Source: DATLZM01 sp035559315
Lineage (GTDB): Bacteria; Actinomycetota; UBA4738; HRBIN12
Direction: 5' to 3'
DNA length: 17,193 nucleotides
Assembly (NCBI GenBank): GCA_035559315.1
Contig: DATMBJ010000262.1
Coordinates: 1-17,193 of the forward strand
How positions within the stretch are numbered: position 1 is the first letter of the stretch; every line of letters begins with the position of its first letter. Below, piece by piece: positions 6,717 through 12,374 of the stretch. The notes beneath the pieces were generated by a model that saw nothing but the letters and a program-made list of their open reading frames with translations, was not told the DNA's origin and ran no database searches. The position numbers and the translations under genes are program-made.

Positions 6717-7871
6717 TCAGAACCTGAGGAACGCGCCGATCCCGCCCAGGTCGGCGAGCTCGGCGTCGGCGTTCACGGTCTCCACGTGCGCCCCCTGCCG
6801 GAGGGCGAGGGCGACGGCGGCCTCCACGACGTCGGGGACCGGGTGCATCTCGTCCCCGCACGTCGGGCAGGCCCCCGGCTCGAGCGACGGCCGCCCGCAG
6901 GCCCGGCAGGTGGCGCCCGGCAGCGAGAGGTCCACGTCCACCAGGAGCTCGCCCACCCGCCCCGCGGCGATCGCCTCGAACGTCGCCTCCGGGCCCACGA
7001 CCGCCCCCCGGTCCCCCGCCGCGGCCTCCGCCAGGGCCGCCACGCGCGCCCGGTCCCGCTCCCGCGTGATCTCCTCCTCGACGGCCAGGGAGCGCTCCAG
7101 GACCTGCTCCAGGGTGGCGACCATCGGGAGGTGGATCCGGGCCCGCACCCGCTGGGCGAGGTAGTCGTGGAGCTCCCGCTCGAGCTCGGCCACGACCTCC
7201 TGCGGCCCGGCCAGGACGAGGTGGTCGAAGGGCCGGGACCGGAACCGGTGGAACAGCACCTCGGCCACGTGCTTGAGGTGCCGCTGCCGGTGGTCGTCCA
7301 CGTGCCGCTGGTAGCGCATCTGGGCCCACCCGCCCTGGTCGTGGCGTCCAGGGACGTCGTCCCAGACGTCGGACTCCTCCTCGATGCGGCCCAGCTCCGC
7401 GACGAAGATCCGAGCCTTCTCGGAGTCCACGAGGGCCGTGCAGATCGACGGGTAGGTCTCGAGCAGCTCCTCCAGGGGGATGACGTCGGGCTCGGGCCCC
7501 ACGACCGCGCGGTTGCGGACCGGGCGCGGGAGGGCGAACGCCTCCCAGAGCCCCGCCTCGGAGGAGGAGAAGAGGGCCAGCCCCCGGACCCCGTCCCGCT
7601 CGAACCGCTCCCGGACGTAGGAGGACATCGCCTCCAGGTCGGCCTCGACCGAACGCCGCGCGTCCCGGTCCAGCCCCTCCGCCTGGTGCCTCGCCGCGCG
7701 GACGAGCTCCTCGAGCCGGACGAGGTAGTCGGCCTTCCGCGGGAACCGCCGCCCGTCCACGTTCAGGTAGAGCGAGGTCACGGGGGCCCCTTCCGGGTCC
7801 CACGCCGCGAGGGCCCGGACCGTCTCCCGGTCCAGGTGGGCCGTGGGCGGATCCGCCGCGCGCCGCGTCAT
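6717..7871 (-). CDS. Vms1/eRF1-like (baeRF/VLRF1-type) protein with C-terminal zinc ribbon
   Basis: The 384-residue protein resembles the bacterial relatives of eRF1, Pelota and Vms1, thought to act on peptidyl-tRNA at stalled ribosomes. The N-terminal VTSLYLNVDGRRF (31-43) is typical of bacterial members. GGWAQMRYQRH at 180-190 matches the conserved GGWSQxRYQRH loop, whose Gln takes the place of the GGQ catalytic glutamine in the Vms1-like clade. A central helical part (about 190-280) and an eL30/pelota-like domain with CxxC-x9-CxxC (C322, C325, C335, C338) follow. The ATG at 7871 overlaps the stop of the 88-residue gene (ATGA). The Ser to Ala change in the loop (GGWAQ) is minor. Family placement is from memory of conserved motifs; peptidyl-tRNA hydrolysis is inferred. 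Confidence 0.78.
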   Translation of the reverse strand: MTRRAADPPTAHLDRETVRALAAWDPEGAPVTSLYLNVDGRRFPRKADYLVRLEELVRAARHQAEGLDRDARRSVEADLEAMSSYVRERFERDGVRGLALFSSSEAGLWEAFALPRPVRNRAVVGPEPDVIPLEELLETYPSICTALVDSEKARIFVAELGRIEEESDVWDDVPGRHDQGGWAQMRYQRHVDDHRQRHLKHVAEVLFHRFRSRPFDHLVLAGPQEVVAELERELHDYLAQRVRARIHLPMVATLEQVLERSLAVEEEITRERDRARVAALAEAAAGDRGAVVGPEATFEAIAAGRVGELLVDVDLSLPGATCRACGRPSLEPGACPTCGDEMHPVPDVVEAAVALALRQGAHVETVNADAELADLGGIGAFLRF

Positions 7872-8134
7872 GCGATCTCGATCCGCTCGAGCGGCCGCTC
7901 CCCCCGCCCCGCGTCCGCCACCCTGGCGTCGAGGACCGCCCGGGCCGCGAGCAGGAGCTCGCGGGCTGCCGCCAGGAGGTGCTCGACCGCCTCGGGCGAC
8001 GCCCCCCGGGCGACGGTGAGCGCCATCCCCACCGGGCAGAGGGCGACCGGGCACACGGGGGCGGCCGTCGCCGGCTCCTCCGCCCGCGGCCTCGCCCGGG
8101 ACCGGGTCGACCTCCTCGCGCGTGCCTCAGCCAT
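7868..8134 (-). CDS. Small hypothetical protein with a Cys pair and long helix
   Basis: An 88-residue protein of unknown function. The N-terminus is Arg-rich (residues 3-18), then APVCPVALCPVGMAL holds C28 and C33, each followed by Pro-Val, and residues 47-75 form a strongly helical Ala/Leu stretch (EAVEHLLAAARELLLAARAVL). The gene overlaps ArsA by 8 bases upstream and the Vms1-like gene by 4 bases (ATGA) downstream, which supports expression as a true gene. I recall small proteins with a CP...CP pair next to glucokinase genes in other Actinobacteria, but cannot verify the family. The Cys pair could bind metal or form a dimer site; two Cys alone are too few for a zinc ribbon. Confidence 0.7.
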   Translation of the reverse strand: MAEARARRSTRSRARPRAEEPATAAPVCPVALCPVGMALTVARGASPEAVEHLLAAARELLLAARAVLDARVADAGRGERPLERIEIA

Positions 8135-9344
8135 CCGCAGCCCTCCTCCCTCCGGCCTCGGTCGTGTCCGCCGGGTGGGGCTCCCGCGCGAACACGATCT
8201 CGAGGTCGTCCCCGTTGAAGGCGGCCCGCTGCACGTCGAGCCGCTGGAGCATCTGGGGGAGGATCAGGGTCCGCTTGTAGGACCCGACCCGCACCACCAG
8301 CTCCTCCCCGCGGCGGTGGACGTCGGTGTCCTCGCGGGCCACGAACGGCAGGCGGAGCGCCAGGACGTACGCCTGCTCCCGCTTGCGGACCCGGACCGGT
8401 TCGTCCCGGTACAGGACCCGCACCGGATCGAGGTCGCCGTACACCTCCTCGCCCATCCGCTCGAGCAGCTCGAGCCCCACCATCTCCCGGTCGAAGAGCC
8501 GGGCGGTGAGGATCGGGACCGGCTCGAAGGACTCCCGGACCGTCGCCAGGTGCTCGGCCTGGATCTCCTTCCACTGGCCGAAGTACGGATCGGTCACCGT
8601 GTCCGGCAGGAGCCGGTTCACCACCACCGCGTCCACCCGGTAGCCGAACAGCGAGAGGTACGTGTAGGTCCGCCGGGCCTCCGCGATCACCATCCGCTCC
8701 GGGTTCACCACGAGGCGCACCGTCGAGGACCGGGCGTCGGTGAGGATCCGCCGGACCGCGTCCAGGTTGTGGTGGAGCCGTTCCACCGCCGCGAAGAACC
8801 GGTCGTTCGCGATCGGCAGCGAGGTGATCCTCGTGACGAGCGGCCGGACCCCCTTCACCACCCGCCGTTCCACCGGGAAGATCCGTTCCATGTACCAGTT
8901 CATGACCTCGGGGAGCGAGAGGAGCCGGAGGGTCTCGGCGGTCGGCGCGCAGTCCACGACCAGGACGTCGAACCGCCCGCCGTCCACGTGCCGCTTCACG
9001 TCGATCAGGCTGAAGATCTCGTCGAGGCCGGGGATCACCGAGAGCTCCTCCGCCTGGATCGTCTCGACCCCCGCCCAGTTCATCAGCGCCACGAAGTAGT
9101 CCTGGATCTCCCGCCAGTGGGACTCCAGGCGCTCCTGGGCGTCGATCTGCTCGGCCCACAGGTTCGGCCCCACCTCGGTCGCCTCGCTCCCCACGGGGAG
9201 GTCGAAGGAATCGGCCAGCGAATGCGCGGGATCGGTGCTCATCACCAGGGTCCGGTGCCCCGCGCGGGAGGCGCGCACGGCCGTGGCGGCGGCCACGGTC
9301 GTCTTCCCCACGCCGCCCTTCCCGGTGAAGAGCAGGACCCGCAT
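8127..9344 (-). CDS. ArsA/Get3-like ATPase with C-terminal HSP20-like domain
   Basis: A 405-residue P-loop ATPase of the ArsA/Get3 (SIMIBI) class. The deviant Walker A is GKGGVGKTT at 8-16, DPAHSLAD starts at 38, and switch II is VVDCAPTAETLRLL; NPERMVIAEARRT and VVVNRLLP are the later nucleotide-contact segments. The last 70-80 residues before the tail (VLALRLPFV to DDLEIVF) look like the alpha-crystallin/HSP20-type domain often found at the end of bacterial ArsA homologues. The Cys residues for arsenite binding are absent and no arsenic gene is nearby, so arsenite efflux is unlikely. A chaperone or targeting role as for Get3 is an inference. The ATG at 9344 has AGGA a few bases upstream and a TAGAGT box at 9358-9353. 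It heads the overlapping gene run that ends with the cyclo-ligase gene. Confidence 0.92.
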   Translation of the reverse strand: MRVLLFTGKGGVGKTTVAAATAVRASRAGHRTLVMSTDPAHSLADSFDLPVGSEATEVGPNLWAEQIDAQERLESHWREIQDYFVALMNWAGVETIQAEELSVIPGLDEIFSLIDVKRHVDGGRFDVLVVDCAPTAETLRLLSLPEVMNWYMERIFPVERRVVKGVRPLVTRITSLPIANDRFFAAVERLHHNLDAVRRILTDARSSTVRLVVNPERMVIAEARRTYTYLSLFGYRVDAVVVNRLLPDTVTDPYFGQWKEIQAEHLATVRESFEPVPILTARLFDREMVGLELLERMGEEVYGDLDPVRVLYRDEPVRVRKREQAYVLALRLPFVAREDTDVHRRGEELVVRVGSYKRTLILPQMLQRLDVQRAAFNGDDLEIVFAREPHPADTTEAGGRRAADG

Positions 9345-9352
9345 GCGTCCTA

Positions 9353-9358
9353 ACTCTA
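9353..9358 (-). promoter_or_regulatory. Candidate -10 box for the ArsA operon
   Basis: TAGAGT, 8 bases before the ArsA ATG, would give a transcript with almost no leader. An AGGA also lies in this space, so a leadered transcript from further upstream remains possible. Confidence 0.4.
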
Positions 9359-9394
9359 CCCATCCGGCGCCGGCCCGCGAGCGGGGCGCCCCGA

Positions 9395-9835
9395 TCAGCC
9401 CCGCTCGACGCGCCGCTTCAGCCGCTCCAGCGCGTTCTCGATCACCCGCTTCGCGCCCTCGGTGCGGATGAAGCCGGGGACCAGGACCCCGAGGTCCACC
9501 TCGAGGCGGTACACGACCTCGGTCCGGTCGTCGTCGAGCTCGGTGAGGAGGTACTCCCCGCGGATGTCGCGCACCGCCCCCCGGGCCTCCTTCGTGGTCC
9601 AGGAGACCCCGGCGTCGCCGGGGGCGTAGCGGTAGACGAGCGTGTAGCGCGCCGGGCCCAGGACCGGGACGTCGACCTCGTACGCGACCTCCGTGGCCCG
9701 CCCGCCCTCCCCGCGCTGGAGCACCGTGGCGCGCTTCACGTCGGCCCACTCCGGGTAGGCCTCGTAGTCCGTGATCACGTCCATCACGTCGGCCAGGGGG
9801 GCCTCGATCACGATCGAACCCTCGGCGCGGGCCAT
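9395..9835 (-). CDS. SRPBCC (START-like, polyketide cyclase/dehydrase) family protein
   Basis: A 146-residue protein with the helix-grip fold expected to hold a hydrophobic ligand. The N-terminal SIVIEAPLADVMDVITDYEAYPEWADVKRA is the family start (IxAPxxxVxxVxxDxxxxPxW), the mid-region WTTKEARGAVRDIRGEYLL forms strands, and the C-terminal long helix is GAKRVIENALERLKRRVE. Complete at normal length. No catalytic residues can be named; members range from cyclases to lipid carriers. The ATG at 9835 has no ribosome site, but TACCAT lies 6 bases before it, which fits a leaderless transcript. It sits 50 bases upstream of ArsA; from memory, the pair Rv2185c-Rv2184c in M. tuberculosis has the same order. 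A lipid-related role beside the PimB-like gene is inference. Confidence 0.88.
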   Translation of the reverse strand: MARAEGSIVIEAPLADVMDVITDYEAYPEWADVKRATVLQRGEGGRATEVAYEVDVPVLGPARYTLVYRYAPGDAGVSWTTKEARGAVRDIRGEYLLTELDDDRTEVVYRLEVDLGVLVPGFIRTEGAKRVIENALERLKRRVERG

Positions 9836-9841
9836 GCTGCG

Positions 9842-9847
9842 ATGGTA
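9842..9847 (-). promoter_or_regulatory. -10 box for a leaderless SRPBCC transcript
   Basis: TACCAT (TANNNT) ends 6 bases before the ATG at 9835, placing the transcript start at or next to the start codon. No Shine-Dalgarno sequence is present in the gap. Confidence 0.55.
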
Positions 9848-9892
9848 CCGGCCGCCGGCGACCGGGGCCGCGGGTCCGCGGCCCCGGGCGCG

Positions 9893-10612
9893 CTACCGCC
9901 CCGCGGCCGCCACGATCGTGAGGGCCACGAGCAGCCCCGAGGCCGCGATCAGCGCGACCGACCCCCACAGGAGCGCGCGGGTCGGGACGAGCGGCTCCTC
10001 CCCCTCCGCCAGGCGGTGGGCCTCCAGGGCGGAGAGCACGTACACCGCGAGCGCGGCCGCCCCGTACAGCCCCGCCACCACGGCCGCCGTCCCCCGCCAT
10101 GCCGACAGGAACAGCGCGGCCATGCCGAGGGTCCAGGCGAACAGGACGCCCCGCAGCACCCCCTCCCCGGTCCTGCCGGCCGCGGCGTGTCCCGCGCCCG
10201 GGAACAGGAGGGAGCGCACGACCGCATCGCGCGGCGAGACCTGGGGGCGCTGCCCCTCCTCGAACAGCCGGGCGAACGGCGTGCCGCACGCCTGGCAGGC
10301 GTCCGCCTCCAGCGGGTTGCGGTTCCCGCACACGGGGCAGGGCCAGGCCGGGGGGGCCGGGCCGGGCACCTCCGCCGGGACGGTCCCCGGGGCCGGCGGG
10401 GCCGCGCTCCCCGGCGCCGGGCCCGCCTCCTCCCCCGTGCCGCCGGGCTCGGCCGGACGGGGCCCGGCTCCCCGGCGCGGAGCTCCCCCGCCCGGCTCGG
10501 GGACGAGCCGGGCGAAGCACTGCCCGCACCACTCCGCCCCGGGCCCCACCAGGGCCCCGCAGGACGGGCAGCGCCGCTCCGCCGTGGAGCCCCCGGCGTC
10601 CGCTCCCGCCAT
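9893..10612 (-). CDS. Membrane protein with two N-terminal zinc ribbons
   Basis: A 239-residue protein of unknown function. Zinc ribbon 1 is CPSCG-x8-CGQC (about residues 15-32). A Pro/Gly/Ala-rich linker of about 55 residues follows. Zinc ribbon 2 is CPVCG-x9-CQAC (about 91-108). After SPRDAVVRSLLFPGAGHAAAGRTGEG, resembling the short GxGH-type turn before membrane segments in TM2-like proteins, come roughly four hydrophobic segments: VLFAWTLGMAALFL, VVAGLYGAAALAVYVLSAL, and a C-terminal pair ending LLVALTIVAAAGR. The ATG at 10612 is chosen because TAGGCT lies 7 bases before it (leaderless type); the longer frame overlaps the glycosyltransferase. The two ribbons could bind nucleic acid or protein on the cytoplasmic face. 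Confidence 0.82.
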   Translation of the reverse strand: MAGADAGGSTAERRCPSCGALVGPGAEWCGQCFARLVPEPGGGAPRRGAGPRPAEPGGTGEEAGPAPGSAAPPAPGTVPAEVPGPAPPAWPCPVCGNRNPLEADACQACGTPFARLFEEGQRPQVSPRDAVVRSLLFPGAGHAAAGRTGEGVLRGVLFAWTLGMAALFLSAWRGTAAVVAGLYGAAALAVYVLSALEAHRLAEGEEPLVPTRALLWGSVALIAASGLLVALTIVAAAGR

Positions 10613-10619
10613 GGCATCG

Positions 10620-10625
10620 AGCCTA
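10620..10625 (-). promoter_or_regulatory. -10 box for the zinc-ribbon gene, overlapping the upstream TAG stop
   Basis: TAGGCT ends 7 bases before the ATG at 10612. Its first three bases (10625-10623) are the TAG stop codon of the upstream glycosyltransferase, so one trinucleotide serves both roles. Confidence 0.5.
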
Positions 10626-11774
10626 CCCCGGCCCGGGCCCCCGTTCGGCAGCCTCGCGGAGCCAGCCCGCGAGGAGCCCGGCGATCCGCGGCCAGGTGAA
10701 CGACCGGAGCACGCGCTCGCGACCGGCCGCACCCATCGCCCGGGCCCGCTCCGGGTCCGCCAGGAGCCCGCCCACCGCGTCCGCCACCCGCTCCACGTCC
10801 CGCCCGTCGACCAGGATCCCGGTCACGCCGTCCACGAGCGCCTCCCGCGCCCCGCCCGAGTCCCCCACCACCACGGGACGTCCGCACGCCGCCGCCTCCA
10901 GGAACACGAGCCCGAACCCCTCGACCTCGAGCCCGCCGAGCCGGCTCCGGCACGGCAGCGCGAAGACGTCGCCCAGCGCGTAGTAGCGGGGCAGGTCCTC
11001 CTCGGGGACCTCGCCGGCGAAGACCACGCTCCCCGGCGGCGCCTCCGCGGCGAGGGCCTCGAGCCTCCCTCGGGAGGGCCCGTCGCCGACGATCACGAGG
11101 GTCGCGCCCGGCGCGTAGGCGCGCACCCTGGCCATGGCCCGGATCAGCACGTCGTGGCCCTTCCGGGCCACCAGGCGGCTCACCGAGGAGACCACGGGCC
11201 GGCCGTCGAGGCCGTGACGGGCCCGGAGGTCCTCGACCGGGAGGTCCGGGCGGAACCGCTCCGGGTCCGCCCCGAGCGGCAGGACCGAGACCGGCACGCG
11301 GGGCGGGACCGCGGTGCGCACGACGCGTGCCAGGAACCGGCTGCCCATCACCACCACCCGGGACGCCCGGGCCGTGACGGCCCGGAGCGCCGCGTGGGGG
11401 CCGGGGACGAGCGACAGCCAGTAGTCGAAGCCGTGGCAGGCCACGAGGTAGGGCGTCCCGCGTCGGGCGAGGCCGGGGCCCAGGGCGGCGAGCGGCATCG
11501 CGTCCCCGAACAGCACCACCTCCGCGCCCGTGGCGCGCACCGCGCCGCGTACCCGGCGGGCGACGGCGGGGGTGGGCCAGACGAACCCCGCGGGGTCCCG
11601 GAGGATCTCGTAGGGCTCCCCGGCGTCGAACCGCTCCGCGCCCTCCGACCGGGGTGCGTACACCGCGACCCGGTCCGCCGGGAGCTGGCGGACCAGCGAG
11701 TGCAGCGCCCGCTCGATGCCGCCGACCCGCGGCGGGAAGTCGTTGGTGACGACCAGGACCCGGGGGACCTCCAC
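10623..11774 (-). CDS. GT4-family glycosyltransferase, PimB-like
   Basis: A 383-residue GT-B retaining glycosyltransferase. The N-terminal VLVVTNDFPPRVGGIERAL (7-25) is the acceptor-side signature shared with the mycobacterial mannosyltransferase PimB. The C-terminal Rossmann half has VSRLVARKGHDVLIRAM, VIVGDGPSRGRLEAL, VVFAGEVPEEDLPRYYALGD and the nucleotide-sugar motif EGFGLVFLEAAACGRPVV (E-x7-E). The likely donor is GDP-mannose and the acceptor a phosphatidylinositol mannoside or similar lipid at the inner membrane, by family analogy only. The GTG at 11774 is preferred because the conserved motif starts within ten residues; no good ribosome site is seen. A candidate promoter lies in the gap to whiB. 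The neighbourhood resembles pimB (Rv2188c) and its neighbours in M. tuberculosis, which supports the PimB reading. Confidence 0.88.
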   Translation of the reverse strand: MEVPRVLVVTNDFPPRVGGIERALHSLVRQLPADRVAVYAPRSEGAERFDAGEPYEILRDPAGFVWPTPAVARRVRGAVRATGAEVVLFGDAMPLAALGPGLARRGTPYLVACHGFDYWLSLVPGPHAALRAVTARASRVVVMGSRFLARVVRTAVPPRVPVSVLPLGADPERFRPDLPVEDLRARHGLDGRPVVSSVSRLVARKGHDVLIRAMARVRAYAPGATLVIVGDGPSRGRLEALAAEAPPGSVVFAGEVPEEDLPRYYALGDVFALPCRSRLGGLEVEGFGLVFLEAAACGRPVVVGDSGGAREALVDGVTGILVDGRDVERVADAVGGLLADPERARAMGAAGRERVLRSFTWPRIAGLLAGWLREAAERGPGPG

Positions 11775-11808
11775 GGCGGCCCATGCTGCCAGAGCCGCGC
11801 CCCCCACG

Positions 11809-11837
11809 TCCGTAACGCGGCCCGGCCGCCTCGTCAA
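11809..11837 (-). promoter_or_regulatory. Candidate glycosyltransferase promoter
   Basis: TTGACG (11837-11832) and TACGGA (11814-11809) on the minus strand are 17 bases apart. The -35 is good and the -10 weak. The -35 lies in the left arm of the palindrome at 11833-11860, so binding there would affect it. Confidence 0.38.
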
Positions 11838-11860
11838 GTCGGCCGCTCGGCCGACTTGAC
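11833..11860. repeat. Perfect 28-base palindrome in the glycosyltransferase-whiB gap
   Basis: GTCAAGTCGGCC and GGCCGACTTGAC are exact inverted copies around GCTC. It lies in a divergent promoter region, 59 bases from the glycosyltransferase start and 133 from whiB, with no T-run after it. An operator is therefore more likely than a terminator. Each arm carries a TTGAC -35-like block pointing outward. Confidence 0.75.
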
Positions 11861-11993
11861 CCGGACCCCGGCGGAAGGGTCCCCTGGAGGGTGCTCGGGG
11901 GGACCTCCGGCCCCTTCCCTGCCGGGCCCCGACTCTGGTAGGGATACGGAGTCGCCCCGGCGACGGAAGGGCCCCGACCCGACGGAGCGTGCG

Positions 11994-12275
11994 GTGATCG
12001 ACGAGCGCCTGTTGGTCCAGTTCGACCTGAGGAGCCTCCCGTCCGACCCTTCCCCACCCGACGTCTGGCAGGACCGCGCGGCGTGCTACGGCGTGGACCC
12101 CGACCTGTTCTTCCCCACCTCCGAGGACGAGGCCGGCCCGGCCCTCGCCTACTGCGCGAGGTGCGCGATCCGGGCCGAGTGCCTGGCCTGGGCGCTCAAG
12201 AACGGCGAGCGCTACGGGGTGTGGGGCGGGATGACCGAGCAGCAGCGCCGCCGCCTCCTCCGGTCGGTCGCCTGA
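11994..12275 (+). CDS. WhiB-family iron-sulfur transcription regulator
   Basis: A 93-residue protein with the four-Cys WhiB cluster site: C31, then C54-x2-C57-x5-C63, expected to hold a 4Fe-4S cluster sensing redox or NO. The turn GVWGG at 75-79 and the basic tail QQRRRLLR (83-90) form the DNA- or sigma-contact end. The N-terminal VWQDRAACYGVDPDLFFP (24-41) is the standard start of the domain. The start is the GTG at 11994 with GGAG 6 bases upstream; a longer frame upstream is not supported. WhiB proteins are almost limited to Actinobacteria and their phages, so this is the strongest taxonomic marker in the window. The exact subtype (WhiB1, 2 and so on) cannot be assigned. A TAGGGA at 11939 is a possible but poor -10. 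Confidence 0.96.
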   Translation: MIDERLLVQFDLRSLPSDPSPPDVWQDRAACYGVDPDLFFPTSEDEAGPALAYCARCAIRAECLAWALKNGERYGVWGGMTEQQRRRLLRSVA

Positions 12276-12312
12276 CCCGGAGCCGGGCGGGCCCCGGCCC
12301 CTCAGGCTTCCC

Positions 12313-12341
12313 TTGACCTTCGAACGTCTGTTCGCTATCCT
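12313..12341 (+). promoter_or_regulatory. Promoter of the exonuclease-UvrC gene
   Basis: -35 TTGACC (12313-12318) and -10 TATCCT (12336-12341) are separated by exactly 17 bases. The start point near 12348 leaves a leader of about 27 bases with GGGGAG 4 bases before the GTG at 12375. Confidence 0.78.
12321..12334. promoter_or_regulatory. LexA (SOS) box
   Basis: CGAACGTCTGTTCG is a perfect CGAAC-N4-GTTCG palindrome. On the other strand it reads CGAACAGACGTTCG, which fits the Gram-positive consensus CGAACRNRYGTTYG. It fills the spacer between -35 and -10, the classic position for LexA repression. Confidence 0.85.
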
Positions 12342-12374
12342 CCGGTCCTCCCGCGCGGCCCGGCGGGGAGACGG

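Noticed and set aside
8127..9344. Arsenite pump ATPase as part of an ars operon
   Set aside because: No arsR, arsB or arsC nearby, the arsenite-binding Cys are missing, and an HSP20-like C-terminus is present.
11833..11860. Rho-independent terminator
   Set aside because: No T-run on either side, and it lies between two divergent gene starts where no transcript should end.
12276..12312. Terminator after whiB
   Set aside because: GC-rich with possible short stems but no U-tract; pairing is not convincing by eye.
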